Shown piece by piece: positions 1-11,700 of a stretch of 64,000 nucleotides of DNA. The stretch covers positions 24,566,031-24,630,030 of the forward strand of contig OY754989.1 in assembly GCA_963576475.1 (NCBI GenBank). Direction: 5' to 3'. Under the pieces are notes generated by a model. The model had not been told where the DNA came from. It did not search any database and was given only the letters and a program-made list of their open reading frames with translations. The position numbers were made by a program, and so were the translations under genes. Position 1 is the first letter of the stretch. The number at the start of each line of letters is the position of its first letter. The DNA comes from Molanna angustata. Lineage: Eukaryota > Arthropoda > Insecta > Trichoptera > Molannidae.

Positions 1-2233
1 ATGTTTATTGAAGTAGTGGTTAATTAGTTATTAGTACAAAGTATCTTGATTGTGTGCCTACCTAATGTATGTAGAGAGGAAACTATCATCACCCAGTTCA
101 TAAGTATATTGTCACTGTTTAATGTGAGCTATGTGTCTGTTTTGTCTGATTTTTATTGAAGTAGTGGTTAATTAGTTATTAGTACAAAGTATCTTGATTG
201 TGTGCCTACCTAATGTATGTAGAGCGGAAACTATCATCACCCAGTTCATAAGTATATTGTCACTGTTTAATGTGAGCTATGTGTCTGTTTTGTCTGATGT
301 TTATTGAAGTAGTGCAGGTTAATTAGTTATTAGTACAAAGTATCTTGATTGTGTGCCTACCTAATGTATGTAGAGCGGAAACTATCATCACCCAGTTCAT
401 AAGTATATTGTCACTGTTTAATGTGAGCTATGTGTCTGTTTTGTCTGATGTTTATTGAAGTAGTGGTTAATTAGTTATTAGTACAAAGTATCTTGATTGT
501 GTGCCTACCTAATGTATGTAGAGCGGAAACTATCATCACCCAGTTCATAAGTATATTGTCACTGTTTAATGTGAGCTATGTGTCTGTTTTGTCTGATGTT
601 TATTGAAGTAGTGGTTAATTAATTATTAGTACAAAGTATCTTGATTGTGTGCCTACCTAATGTATGTAGAGAGGAAACTATCATCACCCAGTTCATAAGT
701 ATATTGTCACTGTTTAATGTGAGCTATGTGTCTGTTTTGTCTGATGTTTATTGAAGTAGTGGTTAATTAGTTATTAGTACAAAGTATCTTGATTGTGTGC
801 CTACCTAATGTATGTAGAGAGGAAACTATCATCACCCAGTTCATAAGTATATTGTCACTGTTTAATGTGAGCTATGTGTCTGTTTTGTCTGATGTTTATT
901 GAAGTAGTGCAGGTTAATTAGTTATTAGTACAAAGTATCTTGATTGTGTGCCTACCTAATGTATGTAGAGAGGAAACTATCATCACCCAGTTCATAAGTA
1001 TATTGTCACTGTTTAATGTGAGCTATGTGTCTGTTTTGTCTGATGTTTATTGAAGTAGTGCAGGTTAATTAGTTATTAGTACAAAGTATCTTGATTGTGT
1101 GCCTACCTAATGTAAGCAGAGCGGAAACTATCATCACCCAGTTCATAAGTATATTGTCACTGTTTAATGTGAGCTATGTGTCTGTTTTGTCTGATGTTTA
1201 TTGAAGTAGTGGTTAATTAGTTATTAGTACAAAGTATCTTGATTGTGTGCCTACCTAATGTATGTAGAGCGGAAACTATCATCACCCAGTTCATAAGTAT
1301 ATTGTCACTGTTTAATGTGAGCTATGTGTCTGTTTTGTCTGATGTTTATTGAAGTAGTGGTTAATTAGTTATTAGTACAAAGTATCTTGATTGTGTGCCT
1401 ACCTAATGTAAGCAGAGCGGAAACTATCATCACCCAGTTCATAAGTATATTGTCACTGTTTAATGTGAGCTATGTGTCTGTTTTGTCTGATGTTTATTGA
1501 AGTAGTGGTTAATTAGTTATTAGTACAAAGTATCTTGATTGTGTGCCTACCTAATGTATGTAGAGCGGAAACTATCATCACCCAGTTCATAAGTATATTG
1601 TCACTGTTTAATGTGAGCTATGTGTCTGTTTTGTCTGATGTTTATTGAAGTAGTGGTTAATTAGTTATTAGTACAAAGTATCTTGATTGTGTGCCTACCT
1701 AATGTATGTAGAGCGGAAACTATCATCACCCAGTTCATAAGTATATTGTCACTGTTTAATGTGAGCTATGTGTCTGTTTTGTCTGATGTTTATTGAAGTA
1801 GTGCAGGTTAATTAGTTATTAGTACAAAGTATCTTGATTGTGTGCCTACCTAATGTAAGCAGAGCGGAAACTATCATCACCCAGTTCATAAGTATATTGT
1901 CACTGTTTAATGTGAGCTATGTGTCTGTTTTGTCTGATGTTTATTGAAGTAGTGGTTAATTAGTTATTAGTACAAAGTATCTTGATTGTGTGCCTACCTA
2001 ATGTATGTAGAGCGGAAACTATCATCACCCAGTTCATAAGTATATTGTCACTGTTTAATGTGAGCTATGTGTCTGTTTTGTCTGATGTTTATTGAAGTAG
2101 TGGTTAATTAGTTATTAGTACAAAGTATCTTGATTGTGTGCCTACCTAATGTAAGCAGAGCGGAAACTATCATCACCCAGTTCATAAGTATATTGTCACT
2201 GTTTAATGTGAGCTATGTGTCTGTTTTGTCTGA

Positions 2234-5040
2234 TGTTTATCGAAGTAGTGGTTAATTAGTTATTAGTACAAAGTATCTTGATTGTGTGCCTACCTAATGT
2301 ATGTAGAGCGGAAACTATCATCACCCAGTTCATAAGTATATTGTCACTGTTTAATGTGAGCTATGTGTCTGTTTTGTCTGATGTTTATTGAAGTAGTGGT
2401 TAATTAGTTATTAGTACAAAGTATCTTGATTGTGTGCCTACCTAATGTATGTAGAGCGGAAACTATCATCACCCAGTTCATAAGTATATTGTCACTGTTT
2501 AATGTGAGCTATGTGTCTGTTTTGTCTGATGTTTATTGAAGTAGTGGTTAATTAATTATTAGTACAAAGTATCTTGATTGTGTGCCTACCTAATGTATGT
2601 AGAGAGGAAACTATCATCACCCAGTTCATACGTATATTGTCACTGTTTAATGTGAGCTATGTGTCTGTTTTGTCTGATGTTTATTGAAGTAGTGCAGGTT
2701 AATTAGTTATTAGTACAAAGTATCTTGATTGTGTGCCTACCTAATGTAAGCAGAGCGGAAACTATCATCACCCAGTTCATAAGTATATTGTCACTGTTTA
2801 ATGTGAGCTATGTGTCTGTTTTGTCTGATGTTTATTGAAGTAGTGGTTAATTAGTTATTAGTACAAAGTATCTTGATTGTGTGCCTACCTAATGTATGTA
2901 GAGCGGAAACTATCATCACCCAGTTCATAAGTATATTGTCACTGTTTAATGTGAGCTATGTGTCTGTTTTGTCTGATGTTTATTGAAGTAGTGGTTAATT
3001 AGTTATTAGTACAAAGTATCTTGATTGTGTGCCTACCTAATGTATCATCACCCAGTTCATAAGTATATTGTCACTGTTTAATGTGAGCTATGTGTCTGTT
3101 TTGTCTGATGTTTATTGAAGTAGTGGTTAATTAGTTATTAGTACAAAGTATCTTGATTGTGTGCCTACCTAATGTATGTAGAGCGGAAACTATCATCACC
3201 CAGTTCATAAGTATGTTGTCACTGTTTAATGTGAGCTATGTGTCTGTTTTGTCTGATGTTTATTGAAGTAGTGGTTAATTAGTTATTAGTACAAAGTATC
3301 TTGATTGTGTGCCTACCTAATGTATGTAGAGCGGAAACTATCATCACCCAGTTCATAAGTATATTGTCACTGTTTAATGTGAGCTATGTGTCTGTTTTGT
3401 CTGATGTTTATTGAAGTAGTGGTTAATTAGTTATTAGTACAAAGTATCTTGATTGTGTGCCTACCTAATGTATGTAGAGCGGAAACTATCATCACCCAGT
3501 TCATAAGTATATTGTCACTGTTTAATGTGAGCTATGTGTCTGTTTTGTCTGATGTTTATTGAAGTAGTGCAGGTTAATTAGTTATTAGTACAAAGTATCT
3601 TGATTGTGTGCCTACCTAATGTAAGCAGAGCGGAAACTATCATCACCCAGTTCATAAGTATATTGTCACTGTTTAATGTGAGCTATGTGTCTGTTTTGTC
3701 TGATGTTTATTGAAGTAGTGGTTAATTAGTTATTAGTACAAAGTATCTTGATTGTGTGCCTACCTAATGTATGTAGAGCGGAAACTATCATCACCCAGTT
3801 CATAAGTATATTGTCACTGTTTAATGTGAGCTATGTGTCTGTTTTGTCTGATGTTTATTGAAGTAGTGGTTAATTAGTTATTAGTACAAAGTATCTTGAT
3901 TGTGTGCCTACCTAATGTATGTAGAGCGGAAACTATCATCACCCAGTTCATAAGTATATTGTCACTGTTTAATGTGAGCTATGTGTCTGTTTTGTCTGAT
4001 GTTTATTGAAGTAGTGCAGGTTAATTAGTTATTAGTACAAAGTATCTTGATTGTGTGCCTACCTAATGTAAGCAGAGCGGAAACTATCATCACCCAGTTC
4101 ATAAGTATATTGTCACTGTTTAATGTGAGCTATGTGTCTGTTTTGTCTGATGTTTATTGAAGTAGTGGTTAATTAGTTATTAGTACAAAGTATCTTGATT
4201 GTGTGCCTACCTAATGTATGTAGAGCGGAAACTATCATCACCCAGTTCATAAGTATATTGTCACTGTTTAATGTGAGCTATGTGTCTGTTTTGTCTGATG
4301 TTTATTGAAGTAGTGGTTAATTAGTTATTAGTACAAAGTATCTTGATTGTGTGCCTACCTAATGTAAGCAGAGCGGAAACTATCATCACCCAGTTCATAA
4401 GTATATTGTCACTGTTTAATGTGAGCTATGTGTCTGTTTTGTCTGATGTTTATTGAAGTAGTGGTTAATTAGTTATTAGTACAAAGTATCTTGATTGTGT
4501 GCCTACCTAATGTAAGCAGAGCGGAAACTATCATCACCCAGTTCATAAGTATATTGTCACTGTTTAATGTGAGCTATGTGTCTGTTTTGTCTGATGTTTA
4601 TCGAAGTAGTGGTTAATTAGTTATTAGTACAAAGTATCTTGATTGTGTGCCTACCTAATGTATGTAGAGCGGAAACTATCATCACCCAGTTCATAAGTAT
4701 ATTGTCACTGTTTAATGTGAGCTATGTGTCTGTTTTGTCTGATGTTTATTGAAGTAGTGGTTAATTAGTTATTAGTACAAAGTATCTTGATTGTGTGCCT
4801 ACCTAATGTATGTAGAGCGGAAACTATCATCACCCAGTTCATAAGTATATTGTCACTGTTTAATGTGAGCTATGTGTCTGTTTTGTCTGATGTTTATTGA
4901 AGTAGTGGTTAATTAATTATTAGTACAAAGTATCTTGATTGTGTGCCTACCTAATGTATGTAGAGAGGAAACTATCATCACCCAGTTCATACGTATATTG
5001 TCACTGTTTAATGTGAGCTATGTGTCTGTTTTGTCTGATG
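2234..5040. repeat. Higher-order repeat inside the satellite, offset 2361 bp
   Basis: The rare variants tatcgaag (2241 and 4602) and acgtata (about 2631 and 4992) recur in the same order exactly 2361 bp apart. Sixteen monomers of 148 bp, plus three 3-bp cag insertions, minus the single 16-bp deletion, equals 2361. A block of about 16 monomers was therefore duplicated as a unit. The duplication is imperfect: the monomer just before the second tatcgaag is extra relative to the first block, so further unequal exchange followed. Confidence 0.85.
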
Positions 5041-5939
5041 TTTATTGAAGTAGTGCAGGTTAATTAGTTATTAGTACAAAGTATCTTGATTGTGTGCCTA
5101 CCTAATGTAAGCAGAGCGGAAACTATCATCACCCAGTTCATAAGTATATTGTCACTGTTTAATGTGAGCTATGTGTCTGTTTTGTCTGATGTTTATTGAA
5201 GTAGTGCAGGTTAATTAGTTATTAGTACAAAGTATCTTGATTGTGTGCTTACCTAATGTAAGCAGAGCGGAAACTATCATCACCTAGTTCATAAGTATAT
5301 TGTCACTGTTTAATGTGAGCTATGTGTCTGTTTTGTCTGATGTTTATTGAAGTAGTGGTTAATTAGTTATTAGTACAAAGTATCTTGATTGTGTGCCTAC
5401 CTAATGTATGTAGAGCGGAAACTATCATCACCCAGTTCATAAGTATATTGTCACTGTTTAATGTGAGCTATGTGTCTGTTTTGTCTGATGTTTATTGAAG
5501 TAGTGCAGGTTAATTAGTTATTAGTACAAAGTATCTTGATTGTGTGCCTACCTAATGTAAGCAGAGCGGAAACTATCATCACCCAGTTCATAAGTATATT
5601 GTCACTGTTTTATGTGAGCTATGTGTCTGTTTTGTCTGATGTTTATTGAAGTAGTGCAGGTTAATTAGTTATTAGTACAAAGTATCTTGATTGTGTGCCT
5701 ACCTAATGTAAGCAGAGAGGAAACTATCATCACCCAGTTCATAAGTATATTGTCACTGTTTAATGTGAGCTATGTGTCTGTTTTGTCTGATGTTTATTGA
5801 AGTAGTGCAGGTTATGTAGTTATTAGTACAAAGTATCTTGATTGTGTGCCTACCTAATGTAAGCAGAGCGGAAACTATCATCACCCAGTTCATAAGTATA
5901 TTGTCACTGTTTAATGTGAGCTATGTGTCTGTTTTGTCT

Positions 5940-5944
5940 GATGT
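5940..5944. repeat. Target-site duplication, left copy (GATGT)
   Basis: The satellite reads ...gtct-gatgt-ttattg... when intact. Here gatgt is followed by the LTR element, and the same five bases reappear at 9858-9862 immediately before ttattg. Because the next base (a) is shared, a 4-bp duplication with an LTR one base longer is also compatible. Confidence 0.85.
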
Positions 5945-6637
5945 AAAGCTAATTGGTAACCGGAGGGGTTACCAATCAACAGTAGTTAATAACCAGAATG
6001 GTTACTATTAAATATATGTGGTAACCAGAGGGGTTACCAGTAAAAAGAGTTTACTATATCCCAAGTGGATATGATTTGAAATAAGAACACAAGGACAGTG
6101 ATTTAGAGAGAAGAAGAAAGAATGGTCAAAAGTAACAATGAGTATATTGATCACGATTAATAGTTTGCTTAAAGGTAAATTTACAATTGATGAAATAACT
6201 TACAAAGGAACTTTTCTCACGATGAGTAGGTATAACGAGCGAGTTAGCGGGTGTGTTCGAAGTGTCCGAATCTTCGTATGGTGAAGTACCATCGTGCTCG
6301 CGAGGTCGAGAGATGACCGGTGGTCGAGAGACGAAGTGTCGGCGAGACGGCGTGGTCGAGAACGGCGGCGTGATGTGACGAATCGAAGTGACGGAAATAC
6401 GGAAATGAAGTGACGACGTGTAGAGGTGTAGACTCCCTTAAATAGTGCTGCGCTGGGGGTAGCAAGTTCAATGTCCTCGAACTTTCTAGACTTATTGATT
6501 TGAAGTGTCATACCCAGTTGAGGAGTATTGTCACTTATTTGACGTTGCGGGCGATGAACTCGGCCTAGCGATAAACAAATGTACTTGCCGTCGCTAGGCG
6601 CGCGCTCGAAAGAAATTTCGAGATGTGGTCTGCCACA
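5945..6637 (-). repeat. LTR (3' LTR in element orientation)
   Basis: It matches 9165-9857 over its full 693 bp. In element orientation it starts TGTGGCAGACC and ends AGCTTT. It holds the inverted pair ggtaacc/ggttacc near its end. Open frames seen within it on the minus strand recur in the other LTR only because the LTRs are copies; they look like no known protein. The part around 6505-6545 shares acccagtt, agtat and tgtcact, in order, with the satellite monomer. Confidence 0.9.
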
Positions 6638-6649
6638 TTCCTCCCCTCC
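6638..6649 (-). other. Polypurine tract
   Basis: On the minus strand this reads GGAGGGGAGGAA and abuts the 3' LTR start TGTGG. This is the expected place and composition for the plus-strand primer of LTR retroelement reverse transcription. Confidence 0.8.
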
Positions 6650-9142
6650 AAGTGGTATCGAAGATGGCACGATACCTTGGTAGAACGTCATGGTGTGGCT
6701 GAGCTGAGGCAGTCGTTGCTGAAGATTTTTGTAGTCATTACAATTTTGGAGAGATGGTTAGACTTGTGTTAGTTGGACTGTTGCCTAGTTGCTGATGATG
6801 ATTGCGACGGATCAAGATGTGATTGCTTTGGAAACAGTGTTCCCGTTCAGCCCGTTGACAATTGCAGTGTGTCGGTGAGGCTTGTTCGTACACAAAGCTG
6901 TGGAGTCCGTGGAGTCAGTGTAGTCCGTGGAGTCCGATAAACTGTGCAGTGTAATTGGCATCTAAACATTCTTGTCGAATTTGCAGAACTGTGCAGTTGG
7001 CTTGCGTTGGCGTTTTCGAAGTTTTCGTTGACTGTCGTCGTGTTGACAGCGTGTGTTGACAGTGACGTGTTGACAGCGTCGTGTTGACCGTGTCGTGTAG
7101 ACGTCGTGTTGTCGTGGTTGAGCAGCTCCTTGGGTATGCGAGACTGAGTGCGAGTCATAAGCATAACACGAAGGATGGGACAGCGTCCCAACAAAATCAT
7201 TCCTCGTTCAAAGACGTGCGTAGCGATGAGACGAGGTGAGTTTTTGTGTGCTCGAGATGTGTGCGTGCGTTCATATTTGGGTGTCCGACAGCTCTGGAGT
7301 AGTTCTCCAGCGTTGAAGTTGCGGCGTGTCTATTGCGTTAGACAGCTTTGGAGTATGTAGTTCTCCAGTGGGGCCTGTGTGTGCATTCTTTGCTGCGCAT
7401 CAAGTGAGTCTGATGTCTTTGGGAATACGTGCCAGTATAGCGAGTGCTTGTGCATTCTTTGCCGCGCATCAAGTGAGTCTGATGTCTTTGGGAATACGTG
7501 CCAGTATAGCGAGTTGTAGCGTGTCGGTGTTGCTCTTGGTTGCTGATGAAAACCATTTGTTGCTGAAGTTGTCCATTTTGATTTGGTGCCGTTGCCAATG
7601 TTGTTCATCTTGATTTGGTGCCGTTGACAATGTTTGCCATCTTGATTTATCGATGTTGATAATGTCGCTTTCCATCTTGGTTTGATGCTGATGATGATGA
7701 TAACGTTGATCATCTTGCTTTTATAGTTGTACATAGTAACAGCAGTTGACAGTTGTAAATTTTAAATTTTCATAATATAAACATTTACAATTGTAGCAAG
7801 CGAATAAATAAAATATTGTTGGTTGCATGTTGCAAAAATATAATATGTAGGTACAATGATAAGTATTTGTTAATAATAATTAAGTTGATTACAATATATT
7901 TTAGAAGTGAAGATAAATTTAAGTATCTAATTAGGTATACAATGCAACAAAAAAATAATATGAATTTCAGCAAAGTCCAAAAATGTTTAAAATATTCTAT
8001 TTGTAATAGGTAAATATTGAAATGTGTCTAAGTACAAAAATGCTTTGCAAGTTTCAAAGTATAAAAGGTATTTAAAGCAAAATTACAAAGTATGAAATAG
8101 GTAAGTTAAGTATTTCACGAAATTAGTACCTATTTGATATATTAAATAGTGATAATTTAATTAATTATTTGCGAGCTCTTTTGATATAAAAATATATTTC
8201 TGATTGCAATGAATTTAAATAACGTACGTAAATATCTTGTTAGCAAAAACATAGATTGTCGCTCGGTAGATGGTGTTTATTGAAAACTTAATTTTTCTAC
8301 CGCTAGTTGAAATTAAGATAGATTAGTCACGAGCTGTGTTCGCGTTGTTTACATATTAAAAATAACAAAATTGAAGTTTTATCGTTTAAAACCGAAAATT
8401 TTCGATCGATATTTGTTTTAACAGTGAAATTAATATATCAAGTTCAATTAAATGTTCTGTTTCACGCGTAAATCTGTATGTAAAATATAAAATTATTAAA
8501 TTTTGTCACTTCAGTATTATTGTTGTGCGTGAGAATTTTTTTTTGTCGCGAAGTATGTGAAAAATATTTTTAGTTCCGTGAATTATGTGAAAAGAATATA
8601 ACTAAATTCGGAAGTGCGGTTTTGCTTATGTATATCGCGATTGTCGGAGTATTTTTTTACTTAAAGCAGTGCCGTACAGAAAAATTTAACTGTGTTTGTT
8701 TATGTGAAATTATAAAGTGGGTACCAATATAATATACCTTTGTTTACAATCTCAGAATAAAATGAATGTGTACTATGCATGTATTATTTGAATGCAACAT
8801 TTATGACAAAGAATAACTAAAAACCGAGAAACGCGGGTGATTTTTAAACGCGATTGCATAGAATTCAGCGCGATTGTTTCGCGGGTGTAGTGTAGTGTAC
8901 CCATCGTGAGAGATTCAAAAACCAATTCGTTCTTTTTCTAAACTAGGAAAAGAAAAGGAGTGATCTGAGGAAAATCGGTAAGTGTTGTTTAATGTTATTG
9001 TAAGGAAAAAATACCACTGTTGTGAATGCAAATTTATCGTTTTTCGGCCACGGGCCGGTACTAGATAAATACCGATGTTTTGTAAATACCAGTAGCTGTG
9101 TAGCTTAGCTGTTTAGCTGTTTGGTAACGATTGTGTTCATAT
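6650..9142 (-). other. Interior of the LTR element, no coding capacity, short internal tandem repeats
   Basis: The plus strand is GT-rich at 6890-7140, with repeats of tggagtc and gtgttgaca. A 69-bp unit is repeated at 7381 and 7450. A degenerate repeat of about 33 bp (catcttgatttggtgccg) lies at 7560-7690. A gacagctctggag/gttctccag pair lies at 7288-7370. From 7740 onwards it is AT-rich and unstructured. The longest open frames overlap the tandem repeats and show no domain. The interior is presumably carried for packaging and reverse transcription signals only. Confidence 0.6.
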
Positions 9143-9162
9143 TCACGTTTTCAGGGTCACCA
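9143..9162 (-). promoter_or_regulatory. Primer-binding site, tRNA-Trp-like
   Basis: On the minus strand, two bases after the LTR end, the sequence reads TGGTGACCC, then TGAAAACGTGA. The complement of a tRNA-Trp 3' end is TGGTGACCCCGACGTGA, so the first nine bases and a later ACGTGA match with a small internal difference. This fixes the element's orientation as minus. Confidence 0.75.
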
Positions 9163-9164
9163 AT

Positions 9165-9857
9165 AAAGCTGATTGGTAACCAAAGGGGTTACCAATCGAA
9201 AGTAGTTAATAACCAGAATGGTTACTATTAAATATATGTGGTAACCAGAGGGGTTACCAGTAAAAAGAGTTTACTATATCCCAAGTGGATATGATTTGAA
9301 ATAAGAACACAAGGACAGTGATTTAGAGAGAAGAAGAAAGAATGGTCAAAAGTAACAATGAGTATATTGATCACGATTAATAGTTTGCTTAAAGGTAAAT
9401 TTACAATTGATGAAATAACTTACAAAGGAACTTTTCTCACGATGAGTAGGTATAACGAGCGAGTTAGCGGGTGTGTTCGAAGTGTCCGAATCTTCGTATG
9501 GTGAAGTACCATCGTGCTCGCGAGGTCGAGAGATGACCGGTGGTCGAGAGACGAAGTGTCGGCGAGACGGCGTGGTCGAGAACGGCGGTGTGATGTGACG
9601 AATCGAAGTGACGGAAATACGGAAATGAAGTGACGACGTGTAGAGGTGTAGACTCCCTTAAATAGTGCTGCGCTGGGGGTAGCAAGTTCAATGTCCTCGA
9701 ACTTTCTAGACTTATTGATTTGAAGTGTCATACCCAGTTGAGGAGTATTGTCACTTATTTGACGTTGCGGGCGATGAACTCGGCCTAGCGATAAACAAAT
9801 GTACTTGCCGTCGCTAGGCGCGCGCTCGAAAGAAATTTCGAGATGTGGTCTGCCACA
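9165..9857 (-). repeat. LTR (5' LTR in element orientation)
   Basis: Direct copy of 5945-6637. Differences seen: gctgatt for gctaatt, ccaaagg for ccggagg, tcgaaag for tcaacag, and one c-to-t change at 9599. In the element's own direction transcription would start inside this copy; no TATA box can be assigned with confidence. Confidence 0.9.
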
Positions 9858-11013
9858 GATGTTTATTGAAGTAGTGGTTAATTAGTTATTAGTACAAAGT
9901 ATCTTGATTGTGTGCCTACCTAATGTATCATCACCCAGTTCATAAGTATATTGTCACTGTTTAATGTGAGCTATGTGTCTGTTTTGTCTGATGTTTATTG
10001 AAGTAGTGGTTAATTAGTTATTAGTACAAAGTATCTTGATTGTGTGCCTACCTAATGTATGTAGAGCGGAAACTATCATCACCCAGTTCATAAGTATGTT
10101 GTCACTGTTTAATGTGAGCTATGTGTCTGTTTTGTCTGATGTTTATTGAAGTAGTGGTTAATTAGTTATTAGTACAAAGTATCTTGATTGTGTGCCTACC
10201 TAATGTATGTAGAGCGGAAACTATCATCACCCAGTTCATAAGTATATTGTCACTGTTTAATGTGAGCTATGTGTCTGTTTTGTCTGATGTTTATTGAAGT
10301 AGTGGTTAATTAGTTATTAGTACAAAGTATCTTGATTGTGTGCCTACCTAATGTATGTAGAGAGGAAACTATCATCACCCAGTTCATAAGTATATTGTCA
10401 CTGTTTAATGTGAGCTATGTGTCTGTTTTGTCTGATGTTTATTGAAGTAGTGCAGGTTAATTAGTTATTAGTACAAAGTATCTTGATTGTGTGCCTACCT
10501 AATGTATGTAGAGAGGAAACTATCATCACCCAGTTCATAAGTATATTGTCACTGTTTAATGTGAGCTATGTGTCTGTTTTGTCTGATGTTTATTGAAGTA
10601 GTGCAGGTTAATTAGTTATTAGTACAAAGTATCTTGATTGTGTGCCTACCTAATGTATGTAGAGAGGAAACTATCATCACCCAGTTCATAAGTATATTGT
10701 CACTGTTTAATGTGAGCTATGTGTCTGTTTTGTCTGATGTTTATTGAAGTAGTGGTTAATTAGTTATTGGTACAAAGTATCTTGATTGTGTGCCTACCTA
10801 ATGTATGTAGAGCGGAAACTATCATCACCCAGTTCATAAGTATATTGTCACTGTTTAATGTGAGCTATGTGTCTGTTTTGTCTGGTGTTTATTGAAGTAC
10901 TGGTTGTTAGTTATGAGTACAAAGTATTTTGATTGTGCATTGTGCATGTGCCTACTTAATGTATGTAAAGCGGAAACTATTATCACCCAGTTCATAAGTA
11001 TATTGTCACTGCT
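9858..11013. repeat. Satellite array, second block (about 8 monomers) and its decayed edge
   Basis: It begins with the duplicated GATGT and continues the same monomer. The first monomer carries the same 16-bp deletion as the one near 3040, and the next carries tatgttg as at about 3213, so this block copies the 2977-3400 segment. The last monomer (from about 10884) is much more diverged and stops at gtcactgc (11013), marking the true array edge. Array edges are where homogenisation usually fails. Confidence 0.95.
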
Positions 11014-11100
11014 AAATTGTAAACTACTAGCCCAAGAACAGGGTTTTTCTAGTTGGCAGTAGTAGTCTTCTTGTTTGTAAAAAAAAAAACGTGTCCAGAT
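11012..11100 (+). mobile_element. 3' tail fragment of a non-LTR element
   Basis: The stretch with aactactagcccaagaacagg and ctagttgg, ending in an A-run, is matched in reverse complement at 57990-58060. It looks like a short LINE 3' untranslated tail ending in a poly(A). No coding part remains. It abuts the satellite edge directly. Confidence 0.5.
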
Positions 11101-11154
11101 CCTTTAAGATGAATTAGGTGCGAACACTGGTGTTTTCCCTTTTCTTTTGTGGTG

Positions 11155-11400
11155 CTGAATCCTGAACTCTCTGAAGTGCCGATATGCTAGGGTCGATATT
11201 TTGAGATGTGGAGAAGGATGTTGAAAATCTCCTGGACGGCAAGAAGAACCAGTATTTCCATCCCCGAAGAGTTGGGCATCACAGACCGACTAACGACTTG
11301 GGTCAAGGAACGGGTGAGGGATCGATCATACCAGACAAATAGTAGGTACAATTATTCCAGGAGGCTGTCCATCTGGCTGCAGATAGAAAAGAGTACATAA
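11155..11400 (+). mobile_element. RTE-like LINE fragment, reverse-transcriptase C-terminal region
   Basis: Translation from about 11203 gives EMWRRMLKISWTARRTS followed by an EELGITDRL segment. This is the conserved 'EMW.RRML.ISW' block after the polymerase domain of RTE-like LINEs. The frame closes at 11398. There is no catalytic domain and no upstream coding; it is a 5'-truncated fossil. Confidence 0.65.
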
Positions 11401-11467
11401 AAATAGTGCACGATGTGCTGCATAGTGATCACCTACGAGTGAGGCCTACGACCAATAAAACAAACGT

Positions 11468-11700
11468 CGGCCTTAGTGGCTCAGTTGGTTGGGTATCTGA
11501 CTGCTGATCCAAAGGTCCCGGGTTCGATTCCCGGTGGAGACACAGTTTTTAATTGTGTTTTCAGTCTGGATCTGTGAGGCGATTAATATCGAAAGTCTCC
11601 AGAGTGTGGCAACTTGTTATTGGGTACGTGTTAAATTAATATTTGACATAGTACCTGTTAGTTGCCCGAGAAGCAATATTAAATAAATAAATAAATAAAC
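11468..11700 (+). mobile_element. tRNA-derived SINE, family A
   Basis: The head resembles a tRNA with an A-box-like agtggctcagttggttgg and a B-box ggttcgattcc. It is followed by gagacacagtttttaattg, a tRNA-unrelated body, and a 3' tail of aaataaataaataaat. The anticodon stem no longer pairs, so it is not a working tRNA. A second copy is at 20473 and a 5'-truncated relative at about 31845. Confidence 0.8.

Larger units (their letters stand above)
1..5944. repeat. Satellite array, 148/151-bp monomer, about 40 copies
   Basis: Head-to-tail monomers run from the first base of the window, so the array continues to the left. Successive 'tttattg' anchors fall at 4, 152, 300 and 451, giving a period of 148 bp, or 151 bp when a 'cag' insertion (gtagtgCAGgttaa) is present. 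Monomers are nearly identical. Diagnostic variants are the cag insertion, tatgtag versus aagcag, gcgg versus gagg, aattaatta, tatcgaag, and acgtata. One monomer near 3040 lacks 16 bp. No ORF is maintained. It is non-coding satellite DNA; whether it is centromeric, subtelomeric or interstitial cannot be told. Confidence 0.97.
5945..9857 (-). mobile_element. Non-autonomous LTR retrotransposon (Ty3/gypsy-like) inserted in the satellite
   Basis: This 3913-bp element has two direct 693-bp LTRs, a primer-binding site and a polypurine tract that all read on the minus strand, and a GATGT duplication of the satellite target. The 2.5-kb interior has no gag, protease, reverse transcriptase, RNase H or integrase reading frame on either strand, so mobilisation would need proteins from an autonomous relative (LARD- or TRIM-like organisation). 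By eye the LTRs differ at about six positions, five of them within the first 40 bases of each plus-strand copy, so insertion is recent. The tRNA-Trp-type primer site is typical of CsRn1-like gypsy elements; that clade assignment is inference. Confidence 0.88.

Noticed and set aside
1..5944. CRISPR-like array of regular repeats
   Set aside because: Monomers are 148 bp and contiguous with no unique spacers; the surroundings are eukaryotic. It is a satellite.
6200..6691. 163-codon minus-strand frame and its 103-codon copy at 9420-9731
   Set aside because: They exist twice because they lie in the two LTRs; no domain, and the frame crosses the LTR end into the polypurine tract.
11468..11545. Functional tRNA gene with GCT-like anticodon
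   Set aside because: The anticodon stem does not pair and a SINE body with an aaat tail follows.
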